From Mesostigma viride (Eukaryota; Streptophyta; Mesostigmatophyceae; Mesostigmatales; Mesostigmataceae), in assembly GCA_009746045.1 (NCBI GenBank), contig RPFO01000253.1:498001-535000 (forward strand): DNA of 37,000 nt. The letters are read 5' to 3'. Each line of letters begins with the position of its first letter. The stretch's first letter is position 1. Below the pieces are notes generated by a model, which searched no databases, was not told where the DNA came from, and was given only the letters and a program-made list of their open reading frames with translations. A program made the position numbers and the translations under genes. Below are positions 1 to 8,325 of the stretch, in pieces.

Positions 1-827
1 CAAGGCTTACCGGCGCCGTGCCGTCCCCCGTGTGCTCCACCGGGGTGCGCTGCCGCCGGCCGCCGAGCCGGTCGAGGTGGTACCACATGTCCTTGCCCTG
101 GTTGCGAGCCTGGCAGGCCTTGGCATCCGCGATGCACTGGGCCGCCTCCGCGTCCTGAGCGTGCTCGTAGGCCTCCACAAGGGCGGCCTTGAGCAATGGT
201 TTCTGCAGCGGGTCCCGGTTACGCTTGAGGCGGTGCCGGGCGGCCAAGACCTTGGGGTCCTGGCGGTAGAGCGGGCCGGGGCGGCGGCGGGGCATGACCG
301 GCAGGTGCCGGGCCGCCAGCAACGGGGCACGGGCCGCAAAGCCCGCAAAAATGGCTGCGTTGGGGGCACCATTGTCCAGCTCGTCGACGTCCGCCCGGGC
401 GTCCAGTGCCGACAGGTACTTCCGTCGGCACCAGTTCCGCTCGTGCTCGGCGTCCGTCCAGTCCTCAGGATCTCCCTTGACCGGACGTAGAGCAGACCAG
501 TCAGGGCGGACCACTGGGGCGCGGCGCGCGGGGACGTGGAACCGGAGCCGAAGGGTCGCGCGCACCAACCGGTGGTCAGAGCACACCGTGGGCGTGTCAA
601 ACACTCGGGTGTCCAGAACCGAGGTACACCTGGGCTGCCGTACCACCACGTAGTCCAGACAGGCCTGACGGCCGTTAGGGCCACGAAAAGTGACCAAGTC
701 CTGGGAGGGACGTTGGAAGTGGCAGTTGACAGCAACCATCCCGCTATCCCGCAAAAAGGCAGAAAACAGGGGAGTGTTGTCATTAGCAGCAGTGTCAGCA
801 GGCGCAAAGCGACTGCCAGCAGTACCG
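1..827 (-). pseudogene. LINE ORF2 fragment: endonuclease C-terminus and linker
   Basis: Reading the minus strand from about 825 to the left edge gives one open frame of about 275 codons. It carries an LDYVVV motif near 640 and a SDHRLV motif near 570. These match the last conserved blocks of the exonuclease/endonuclease/phosphatase domain of non-LTR retrotransposons. A linker follows, ending in a KDMWYHLDRLGG-like stretch near 60-90, as is usual before the reverse transcriptase. The reverse transcriptase would lie beyond the window edge. The N-terminal catalytic half is missing: the frame meets a stop at 826, exactly where the fold-back element at 828 begins. A 358-codon open frame overlaps this region in another phase but has no recognisable motif. 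Family assignment is by motif only; the exact clade is not determined. Confidence 0.75.
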
Positions 828-1501
828 ACTTAGGACTTTGGTTTTTTGCAAAACTTAGCCCTGACCGGGAGAAGACAAGTCTGCGGCCTGCGGGGGCTGA
901 GATTAAATAAGAGGTACAGGTCTTGAAATTAAATAAGAGGCGTGCATCTATGAATATATAGTTTTGGAGGCGAGTTTCTGTTGGCGTTAAGTCGTAGTAT
1001 TGTACGATTGATAGATTGGTTGGACGGAGTTCCCGGAATCCCGGTCTGGCAAGCGGATTTTGCATCTCACGGGTACATCTCACGGGTACATCTCACGGGT
1101 ACACGACGCGGCACGAAAATGGCTCGCAGAAAAGCTAGGAACCTAGGCGACTACCTATTTGGCGCCGCGTCGGTCGTGACGTTGTTTACTCCGTTGGATC
1201 TGCATCTACGGCGTTCGTGGGTTGTTTCGAAACCCGGTCGATGAGATTTAACGGAGAAGTCGGGTGTAAAAATGATCCTTTTTTGACTTGTAAGCACGAG
1301 AAAATGTAAAAGTCGAAAGGAATTAAACGGCTTGACCTGTTGTCGACTTGCCGTCCACTACTACAAGTTAACGCCAATCGAAACTCGCGTCCAAAAATAT
1401 ATTTGGATAGAGGCATGTCTCTTATTTAATTTCAAGGTACCTCTTAATTAATCTCGGGCCCCGCCTCGGGCTATAAGTTTGCAAAAAAAAAGTCTGTAAG
1501 T
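828..1501. mobile_element. Fold-back DNA element with long imperfect terminal inverted repeats
   Basis: The left arm (828 to about 1000) and right arm (about 1360 to 1501) are imperfect inverted repeats of roughly 150 bp. Both outer ends read ACTTA..GACTTT inward. Both arms share AAATAAGAG and GGCGTTAA blocks. The element is 674 bp, has no transposase, and is flanked by CCG at 825-827 and 1502-1504, a possible 3-bp target duplication. It is probably a non-autonomous DNA transposon. It interrupts the flank of the LINE endonuclease fragment. Superfamily cannot be assigned. Confidence 0.6.
1063..1101. repeat. 13-bp tandem repeat, three copies
   Basis: The unit CATCTCACGGGTA is repeated three times without change inside the fold-back element, in the unique part between its arms. 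Confidence 0.9.
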
Positions 1502-1562
1502 CCGGGCAAAGGTGAACAGGCGGAAAAAATAACTCAAATGGTTGAACTCAAATGGTTTTCAC

Positions 1563-1624
1563 CTATTAATTAATTAATTAATTAATTAATTAATTAATTA
1601 ATTAATTGATTAATTAATTAATTA
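1563..1624. repeat. (TTAA)n tail of copy B
   Basis: About 60 bp of ATTA units, broken once by a TTGA. It lies directly beyond the 3' terminal hairpin of copy B (1633-1646), so it reads as the retroelement tail and not an independent microsatellite. Confidence 0.8.
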
Positions 1625-1822
1625 GGAACATCACTCCGTTGGGAGTCAATGTAGCACATATATCCCTGAGAAGGGGCATATGGCTTTTAATACATCCTAG
1701 GCTACTTCATGCAAGGGTGGGAATGTAAGCTACCCTTGCTCTAGGTGCACCAGGGCACCGGCACCACCACGCTGTCTCAGGTTCAACCCGCCTAAGGGGG
1801 GGATCCTGGCACGGGGGAGGAA

Positions 1823-2717
1823 AAAAAAAAATTATAACATGCCTCCGTGGGGAGGTCATGTAGCACATATTTCATGATGGATGGGGTGGAGGAAGCCGCG
1901 TGATCGAACGATCCTAATTCTATCTAGAAAATCCTAACTACACTACTCATCAAAACGCCTCCTCGGCTTGGGGGGAGGTGGCTTGCCCACAGGGTCGGGC
2001 GTGTGCGCCTTGACAATCTTCTTCCACCTCGTCTTGTCCTGCATGGCAGTCCAAAGACGGGAGAGAGAGTGGATGCGGTGCTCAAACTGGGCTGGGACCA
2101 CTAGGTCGTCCAGCAACATCTGAACGTAGTTGGTGACAGGTTTCCCTACCCTTTTGGGAATGTCCGCGGGGCCAGGCCAGGTCAGAATGTGCCGCCCTGG
2201 CTGGCCAAGCCGCTGGGGGCCGGCCAGACCAAGGGTGGTGTCGACCTGGCTGGTGCGGGCAAGGTGTCCTACAAATGCTATCCTACGCTGCCTAATCTCG
2301 TCCGAAACACGAGGCATGCCATGATACAAAGACTCTGATGACGGACGCTCGGAAAAACCTACGTTAAGGACCTGCCGGAGCATCCTGTAAACGGTGCCGT
2401 CGAGCCGAGCCGCCAGTTTGGGTGGGAGGGTCCACGCCTCGGCGCCATACGTGAGCACCGTGAGGACGAGGACCTTGAAGAGCATGCGCTTGCGGTGCCC
2501 GTCCAGGCCCTTCGATCGCCAGTAAGGTGTGAGCGAACGGAGCTTGGCCCAGGCAAGGCCGATGCGGGTGTCCACATCGTCGGCGGTGTCAGGAAGCCAG
2601 CTCCCCAACAGCTTGAAGCGGTCGCGGAACGGGACCTCCGTCCCGTCGAGCAGGCGCGGCAGCGGTGGTTTACTGGATGCCCCGATCACCATCGCCTCAG
2701 TTTTGACACTAAAAATG
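1823..2717 (-). mobile_element. 5'-truncated LINE insertion, RT copy 1
   Basis: An 895-bp minus-strand insertion flanked by the 12-bp duplication ACGGGGGAGGAA (1811-1822 and 2718-2729). It holds the 3' end of a LINE ORF2, a short 3' region with terminal hairpin (1842-1855), and an A/T tail at 1823-1840. It inserted into the 3' region of copy B. A nearly identical second copy lies at 29526-30412. Confidence 0.85.
1943..2692 (-). pseudogene. LINE reverse transcriptase C-terminal part (thumb and tail), copy 1
   Basis: A 249-codon frame corresponding to the end of a non-LTR retrotransposon ORF2, after the catalytic fingers and palm. Recognisable blocks are FKLLGSWL (residues about 27-34), DVDTRIGLAWAKLRSL (39-54), LTYGAEAWTL (79-88) and FVGHLAR (139-145). 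The sense frame continues upstream of the first methionine through a VKTEAMV stretch to the truncation point at 2717, so the methionine is internal. The catalytic YxDD-type region is absent, so the fragment cannot act alone. Copy 2 differs by only a handful of residues, for example TADDVDTRIG versus TDDDVDTRIA, which points to recent movement of this family. Confidence 0.8.
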
Positions 2718-2738
2718 ACGGGGGAGGAAGATCATCAT

Positions 2739-4200
2739 TAATTAATTAATTAAAATCATAGCTCCGTGGGGAGCATATGTAACACATAGCCCTGAGAAAG
2801 GGGCATCTATGGGTTTGTAATACAATCAGGGCGACAACCTGCAGGTGTAGGATGTACAACTATCACCTGCTCTGGGTGCACTAGGTGCACCTGTGCACAC
2901 CTCCATGATGGTTCATGCCTCCTAAACAAGCACAGGCACCCAGGGGGGGCTTGAGGAGAGGGCCTAGAAGGCCTGCATGACATATGGGGTGGAAGGTATG
3001 TGGCTAGGCTATAGCTAGGGTACACATGGCCTCTCAGCAGGGAGTAACTCCCTGCATGGGCAAAGCATGACTCCACATTGCTACGGCTATTGCAAGGGCG
3101 GGTGTGGGCCCATCACGTAGGCATACATGGCCACGTCACTAAGCTTTCTAGTCTACACTACTGCTATATATTCCCTAGGCTGGGGTGGCTGGGGTGGCTG
3201 GGGTTGCAGGGGTCGCCTGCCAGGGCTTGTGGGCGACGTAGATGTCCGCCCCCTTCCAGTAGACCGGCTTCTGCCCCGCCGTCTGCCGAAGCTGGAGGTA
3301 GGTCGGCCATAACTCCCGTCGCCGTTGTTGCTGCGTCAAGGTCAAGTCGTCGTCCAGCGTGTAGGCGGTCCCCCCAAGCCGCTTGCGACACTTGAGGAAC
3401 TCCATCTTATCCGCCATGGTGTCAAAGGTGAGGAGCAAGGGGGAGGGGCCGGCCTTACCCCGCGAGCGGGGAAGGCGGGTCACCCCCCGCGGCTTGCCCT
3501 TTAATACCAGTGATAGCCATGGGGACAAGGATTTTGTTCTCAAACGCCAGGGCAAGGGTCTCGGAGGTCTCGTCCTGCAGCGGGTCGAAGTGCTTGACTA
3601 TGACGTTAAGGCTGCGCTTGGCGAGCTCGGCCTCCTCGCGGAGGTCCAGCGTCTGCTGCTTAAGCTGGGCGGCGACGGCGGAGGTGGTGGAGGTGGTGTG
3701 TTGCTTAAGCATGTCCGCCCAGGTCGGGATGGGAGGAGCATCGCCGGCATGCAGGGCCAGCAGGGGCTGGCCGAGCGGCGATGTCCTTCACCGCCTGAGC
3801 AGTGATGCCGGCGGTGTTCTGCAAGCATTCGATGGCTATGGTGTTGTCCTGCAGGCGCTTGTCGATGGCGAGAAGCTGGGCCGTGAGGGCGTCGGTTGTG
3901 GTGGAGGTGGAGGCGAGGAGCTTGGAGGTGGCGGTGGTGGTGGAGGAGAGGATGGGAAGCTCGGCAGCCAACGTGCCGCCCATGGCCGCCACATCTGCGG
4001 CCAGGGGTGTCACGTGCTGTTCGATGGCGTTGTTGATGATGGAGCGAATTTCGGAGGTGGAGGGGGGGGCCCAGATGTCGGCGACAGAGCGCCCTAGGAG
4101 GCAGCAGAGGGCGAGGAGCTGAAGGCGGGGGCGGGAGTAGCTGGACAGATCCGACGGGGAATCCATGCGGGTAGGCATAATGATGCGGCCTTGGATGTAA
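2739..4200 (-). mobile_element. ORF1-only retroelement, copy A, with target duplication
   Basis: A 1462-bp minus-strand insertion flanked by the 11-bp duplication AAGATCATCAT (2728-2738 and 4201-4211). Contents in sense order: ORF1 (about 4178 to 3175), a 3' region of about 400 bp containing an internal hairpin (3037-3055), a terminal hairpin (2761-2774) and an AATTAATT tail (2739-2755). There is no endonuclease or reverse transcriptase between ORF1 and the tail. The element must therefore have been mobilised in trans. Its left duplication overlaps the right duplication of RT copy 1 by two bases. Confidence 0.85.
3175..4178 (-). pseudogene. L1-like ORF1 protein, copy A, frameshifted
   Basis: Three overlapping minus-strand frames together give an ORF1 protein: 4211-3705, 3712-3455 and 3555-3175. 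The first holds a helical stretch rich in Ala, Thr and Leu (QHVTPLAADVAAMGGTLAAE, then KRLQDNTIAIECLQ), likely the coiled-coil trimerisation part. The second carries LNVIVKHFDP, resembling the start of the RNA-binding fold of L1 ORF1 proteins. The third is the C-terminal domain, with FLKCRKRL, LDDDLTLTQQQRRRELWP and a YWKGADIYV block as in plant and algal L1 ORF1. Start is taken as the ATG of MPTRMDSP at about 4178, 22 bp inside the element. The two frame changes (near 3705 and 3500) make it non-functional unless they are sequencing errors. Confidence 0.7.
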
Positions 4201-4220
4201 AAGATCATCATGGCTATACA

Positions 4221-4651
4221 ATTAATTAATTAATTAATTAATTAGACTCGTGCTCCCGTTAGGGAGTCACGGAGCATTAACCCCGATGGATGGATGGATG
4301 GATGGATGGATGGGTGCAATTAAACAGTCCTACCGGTCTAATCTATCTACATCGGCTACATACTACATCTATCTAACAGCATTCTAACTACAACATCCAT
4401 CTAGGCAGCCGCACGCTGCCCTAGGGGAGCTAGCTGGCGTGCCTCCCACGGGATTGCACACGCGGGCGCTTCGATCCCCACTGGGGGGGGCTCGTTGTCC
4501 TCTATGACCTGGGCCCACTTGGCCTTGTCCATCATCTTCTTCCAAATCACGGAGAGGCCTAGGCCCCCCATGTCCTCTACTAGCTGTTCTTTGAAGGTGC
4601 GGGCCTTGCGGCGTCTAACATCACTGGGCCCAGCCCACGTCAGGAGGTGCC
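4221..4651 (-). mobile_element. 5'-truncated LINE 3' end insertion L
   Basis: A 431-bp minus-strand insertion flanked by the 9-bp duplication GGCTATACA (4212-4220 and 4652-4660). It encodes the last residues of a LINE ORF2 (4401-4651, with the motifs RHLLTWAGP and KKMMDKAKWAQVIEDNE). It then has a 3' region with GATG repeats (4283-4315), the terminal hairpin 4253-4266 and an ATTA tail (4221-4244). It belongs to a different LINE family from RT copies 1 and 2, although both share the xRHxLTWxGPxD motif. Confidence 0.85.
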
Positions 4652-4690
4652 GGCTATACAAGGGCTAGGGCATCCATGGCTTCTCGACAG

Positions 4691-5037
4691 AACAGCTAGT
4701 AGAGGACATGGGGGGCCTAGGCCTCTCCGTGATTTGGAAGAAGATGATGGACAAGGCCAAGTGGGCCCAGGTCATAGAGGACAACGAGCCCCCCCCTGTG
4801 GGGAAGCCGGCGCCCGCGTGTGCAAACCCGTGGGAGGCACGCCAGACAGCTCCCCTAGGGCATCGTTAGGCTGTCTAGATAGATGTTGTAGTTAGAATGC
4901 TGTTAGATAGATGTCGTAGGTAGCTGCTGTAGATAGATTAGACCGGTAGGACTGTTTGCACCCATCCATCCATCCATCGGGGTTAATGCTCCGTGACTCC
5001 CCAACGGGAGCACGAGTCTAATCTATTAATTAATTAA
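4691..5037 (+). mobile_element. 5'-truncated LINE 3' end insertion R
   Basis: A 347-bp plus-strand insertion flanked by the 10-bp duplication TTCTCGACAG (4681-4690 and 5038-5047). It belongs to the same family as insertion L but lies in the opposite orientation. The end of ORF2 is open from 4693 to a TAG at 4867-4869. The 3' region has CATC repeats, the terminal hairpin at 4997-5010 and an ATTA tail to 5037. Together L and R form a large inverted repeat with about 40 bp between the arms. Confidence 0.85.
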
Positions 5038-5144
5038 TTCTCGACAGAGAGTATCTCTCTGCATAGGCATAGCATGGCTCAGAATAGCATGGCTAAATTC
5101 TTAATGCAACATCCATGGGGGTCCCAAATGTTATAGACATAGCG

Positions 5145-5667
5145 TGCGAGAGGTCCCCAGTTCGATTCCGGTCAGATTCATTTGCAGATCGCGTTTTTCC
5201 GCGTTTTCCGCGGCCCGGCACTGAACGCAAATGGTTTTCACCTTTGCGGAGTGCCTGATCAGAATATACGCTTGGCTGATTTCGATAGTACCGGCTACGC
5301 CCCCTTCTACTAAAAAGAAGGTTTCAGCCGTGTTCAGCCCGTCTCACGGTGCGAGACTGAACAAGTCTCGCGTGCAGACACGTGTGTAGTACTCCTACAC
5401 ACAGATCTCGAGTGATTTATCTAGTACCAAATCCGAAAGGCTTGCATCACTCCCCGGACAGAAGAACGTTTGCGGATGACTGTAGGTGTAAGTTGGCGAT
5501 GCCATGGTAACCGGAGACGTCCGTCCTATAGTCAGCAAAATTGGTGCGAGAGGTCCCCAGTTCGATTCCGGTCAGATTCATTTGCAGATCGCGTTTTTCC
5601 GCGTTTTCCGCGCGGCCCGGCACTGAACGCAAATGGTTTTCACCTTTGCGGAGTGCCTGATCAGAAA
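5145..5667 (+). mobile_element. tRNA-related retroposon with 122-bp direct repeats
   Basis: Two nearly identical blocks of about 122 bp (5145-5266 and 5543-5667) flank about 276 bp of unique DNA. Each block starts TGCGAGAGGTCCCC and continues with GTTCGATTCC, the B-box/T-arm pattern of a tRNA gene. It contains a CGCAAATGGTTTTCACC segment and ends GCCTGATCA. ATAGCG on both outer sides (5139-5144 and 5668-5673) may be a short target duplication. No complete tRNA cloverleaf or CCA-ready acceptor stem is present. It could be a dimeric tRNA-derived SINE or a miniature element with terminal direct repeats. A 16-bp piece of the block (CAAATGGTTTTCACCT) recurs near 1547-1562. Confidence 0.5.
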
Positions 5668-5754
5668 ATAGCGTGGCTAAATGTTGAAGGCATCATCCAT
5701 GGGGGCCATTATGGGCGCACATGCGCGGGGGCCACATGCTAGGCTAAGCCTTAC

Positions 5755-7337
5755 TAATCTACACTACTTGTTGCTGGGCCAGGGTCAAGTCGTCATCCAG
5801 CGTGAAGCGAGTCTCCGAGAGCTTATTGCGGCATTTAAGCAACGCCAGCTTGTCCGCCATGTACTTAAAGGTGAGCTAGGAGCACGGGTGCCGGGCCAGC
5901 CTTCCCCCGCGCGCGGGGGAGGCGGACAGCCGACATGTCCAGCTCACCAGTGAGTAACATGGGGGCAAAAATGGCGCGCTTAAATGCCTCCTGCCGCAGT
6001 TGTCTAACTTGCAGCCGAATTCGAGGACACAGGTGTTATGCTGCTCTTCCGGGACATCTGCAACCGCCTTCTGCTGTCGTCGCAACCACCTCCAGCGGCC
6101 TGGCAACACAGTTTTCGCACGATGCTGTACAAGAACAAGGGGTTGCCTGCCGACCCCGGCAACTACAGAGGGGTGTGCAGTCAAAGTGCCCCCCTCAAGC
6201 TTCTTATGCGGCTCATCCTGAACGGCCTGCGCACGGCCCTGGACGGCCACCTATATTATTCTAATATTATATAATATTAGATTTGATATTCCTTATTATA
6301 TTGAATTATTATAATATTATTGAGTCGCGCTTAAATGCCGCGAGAAGGCTCGAGGAGGTCTCACCTGCCGGCTGGTCGAAGTGCTTGACGATGACATTGT
6401 GGCTGCGCTGGGTGATGTCGGCCTCCTCCCGAAGGTCAAGGGCTTGTTGCTTGAGTTGTGCCGCGATGGTGGAGGTAGTGGAGGTGGTGTGATGCTTAAG
6501 CAAGTCCGCCCAGGTGGTGGGAGCATCACCGGCCGGGCCAGCAGGTGCCGGCTGGGCGGCGATGTCCTTCACCGCCTGGGCGGTGAGGCCGGCGGTGTCA
6601 TGCAAGCACTCAAGGAGGGCGGTGGCGGTGGCTTGAAGGCGTTGGTCGAGGTCGAGGACTGAGCTGGGCTTTGATGTCGGCAACTGGTGGAGGCGGAAAT
6701 GGCAGTGGAGATGGAGGCGGCGGTGGTGGAGACTGAGGTGAGGAAGCTCAGTAGCCAGCGTGCCCCCCATTGCTGCCACATCGGCGGCAAGGGGGGTCAC
6801 GTGCTGCTGAAAGGCTTCCGTAAGGATGGAACGAAGGGTGGGGGCGGAGAGTGGATGGAGCCCAGATCTCGCCGTCAGAGCACATGAGAAGGGAGTTGAG
6901 GATGGCGTGCTGGAGGTCAGCGCGGTTGCACCAGAACAGAGCACTTGCTGATGTTGTACCACCAGCTGCCGTCCGCGCAGATGAGGCGATTGATGTCGTG
7001 GAGATGGAGGCACAGGTCGTAAAGCGAGGCACAGTCCCCGTGGAAGATGCAACGCAGGGCAGTTGCCGGGGACATGTTGGTCCAGTCGTGATCATCGACC
7101 TTGAAAGGTTCAGGCCGAAAGCGCGGTTCTGAGGGGCGTGAAGACCCTCCTGTTTTGTCGGTGGAGCGGGTGCGTTTCTAAAGGGTCAGGCGATGTAGAT
7201 GGCGAGGTATTACTGAGCCCGGAAGGGTTCGGGGCGACCACCAGTGCGCGACTAGTGTCACCTCTGCCTGCCGGACCTGAGGGCGAAGCTGCAGCCGGAG
7301 CTGCAGACGTATTTTCATGGCCGAGCGCATCCGCCAA
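5755..7337 (-). pseudogene. L1-like ORF1 remnant, copy B
   Basis: The minus strand carries the same ORF1 parts as copy A, but more decayed. From 7337 there is an N-terminal Ala/Ser/Pro-rich stretch, then a segment containing CIFHGDCASLYDLCLHLHDIN and a Trp-rich part near 6950-7050. The shared helical region (QHVTPLAADVAAMGGTLATE) follows near 6800. The NVIVKHFD block is near 6390, and the C-terminal LDDDLTLAQQQ block is near 5770-5800. Several frameshifts separate these blocks, and a LINE fragment (5989-6325) splits the protein before its C-terminal domain. This copy extends further 5' than copy A, so copy A is probably 5'-truncated. No function is expected. Confidence 0.65.
5989..6325 (+). 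mobile_element. Internal LINE reverse transcriptase fragment inserted in ORF1 copy B
   Basis: A 337-bp plus-strand insertion flanked by the 14-bp duplication CGCGCTTAAATGCC (5975-5988 and 6326-6339). From about 6038 to 6255 it encodes the first block of a non-LTR reverse transcriptase (LYKNKGLPADPGNYRGV, then a K..LI.N.LR..LDGHL pattern). The sequence stops inside the domain and passes directly into 70 bp of almost pure A/T. It is therefore truncated at both ends relative to its parent, yet has a proper target duplication. This suggests internal priming or template switching. Confidence 0.75.
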
Positions 7338-7472
7338 ACTGCGTTGCGTCGAGGAGCGTAAACTTGCTCGTCATAATATTGCGTAATGGCGTCGGGAAAA
7401 GATATCAGCGTGCGTCTTAGAGAGACGCCGTGGTGCTTTGCGTAATTGCTGCAGGCTGGTCACAATACTGTG

Positions 7473-7573
7473 TTACAGCTGTAACCGATGCTAGTAGCAG
7501 ATGCGCCTAGAAAAGACGCATCGGTTGCAAGTGATCTGACTGCATTTGGGGCTCAGACGCAAAAGTTCTGAGC
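7473..7573. other. Cluster of perfect short inverted repeats
   Basis: Contains the palindrome TTACAGCTGTAA (7473-7484), the pair AACCGATGC/GCATCGGTT (7483-7491 and 7518-7526) and the pair GCTCAGA/TCTGAGC (7551-7557 and 7567-7573). The span 7340-7616 has no coding signal that I recognise. It may be the 5' flank of copy B or another small element. Confidence 0.45.
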
Positions 7574-7616
7574 TCCGCCGCCAGCCATGTCCGCTCGTGG
7601 ATGATCCGTCGATATG

Positions 7617-7932
7617 GGAGGAAATGCGGTGTTCAAACTGGGCTGGGACCACTAGGTCAGCCAGCAATTACTGCTGTGTATAGTTCATGGCACCGGTTTA
7701 CCAACCTTTCTGGGAATGTCCTTGGGGCCAGGCCAGGTCAGGATATGCCGCCCTGGCTGGCCAAGCCGCTGGGGGCCGGCCAGACCGAGCCGACGATGTC
7801 TACGTCTGAAGCTGGTGCGAGCAAGATGTCCTACGAATGCTATCCTACGCTGCCTAGATCTCCATCGTCCGAAATGCGAGGCATACCCTGATACAAAGAC
7901 TCTAACAACCTATGTGTGGAAAACCCTACGTT
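7617..7932 (-). pseudogene. Diverged LINE reverse transcriptase fragment, copy 3
   Basis: Nucleotide similarity to 2066-2395 of RT copy 1 is clear, including the shared block GCCGCCCTGGCTGGCC and the GGGGCCAGGCCAGGTCAG stretch. It carries indels that break the frame. It is older than copies 1 and 2 and lacks their 3' end. Confidence 0.7.
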
Positions 7933-8109
7933 CATATGCACGTGACGTCCAATTCCAATAGTCAGTTATAACATTATCACCATTCATATTAATCCATAAT
8001 GCACATGAGACAACTATCAGATCATATTAAGTGAGATTTAACTATTCCTGGACGCATGGCGGTCCAACGTCGTGCAACCCTATAAGCTTTGCATGCTAGC
8101 CCACATTCT

Positions 8110-8150
8110 GTCATTAGTCACACGCTCCCGTTGGGGAGTCGGGGAGCTCA
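8110..8150 (-). mobile_element. Retroposon 3' end remnant
   Basis: Carries the terminal hairpin CTCCC-GTTG-GGGAG (8125-8138) preceded by an ATTAGT tail on the left, as in insertions L and R. The body is very short or decayed. The span 7933-8325 otherwise shows no gene. Confidence 0.45.
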
Positions 8151-8325
8151 GTAATACAGAATTGAAATGCTGTCCATCCCTGGTTGCTACGCAACAAAGA
8201 GGACAGAGGCACCCATCCTTCTCTCACTGCAAAGAAGGATGCTAGCCCTCGCTCTGTTATACCAGGCACTCGTACTGAGGATTGCACAACTTCTCGGTTA
8301 ATCGGATAGCTACTTGGATTACTGC

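Larger units (their letters stand above)
1563..7340 (-). mobile_element. Degenerate ORF1-type retroelement, copy B (host of nested insertions)
   Basis: This old minus-strand element starts on the right with ORF1 remnants (about 7340 to 5755). It continues through a 3' untranslated region that is now cut into pieces (about 5750-5668, 5144-5048, 4690-4661, 4220-4212, 2738-2730, 1822-1625). It ends in a 60-bp AATT-type tail at 1563-1624. The pieces read in order like the uninterrupted 3' regions of the related copies at 2.7-3.2 kb and 34.8-35.2 kb. Six later insertions lie inside it: 1823-2717, 2739-4200, 4221-4651, 4691-5037, 5145-5667 and 5989-6325. The 5' limit and its own target duplication were not found. 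Confidence 0.65.

Noticed and set aside
7-1083. 358-codon minus-strand frame
   Set aside because: The endonuclease motifs lie in a different phase. This frame has biased Arg/Pro/Ser/Thr composition and runs through the fold-back element.
3510-4097. Plus-strand Gly/Ser-rich frames over the ORF1 copies (also 3802-4122, 6381-6662, 33037-33516)
   Set aside because: These are shadows of the minus-strand ORF1, caused by its GC-rich codons.
4221-5037. Inverted repeat as a DNA transposon with terminal inverted repeats
   Set aside because: Each arm has its own target duplication and retroposon tail, so these are two LINE insertions.
5145-5667. Functional tRNA genes
   Set aside because: Only the T-arm-like half is present; no acceptor stem pairing or D-arm could be laid out.
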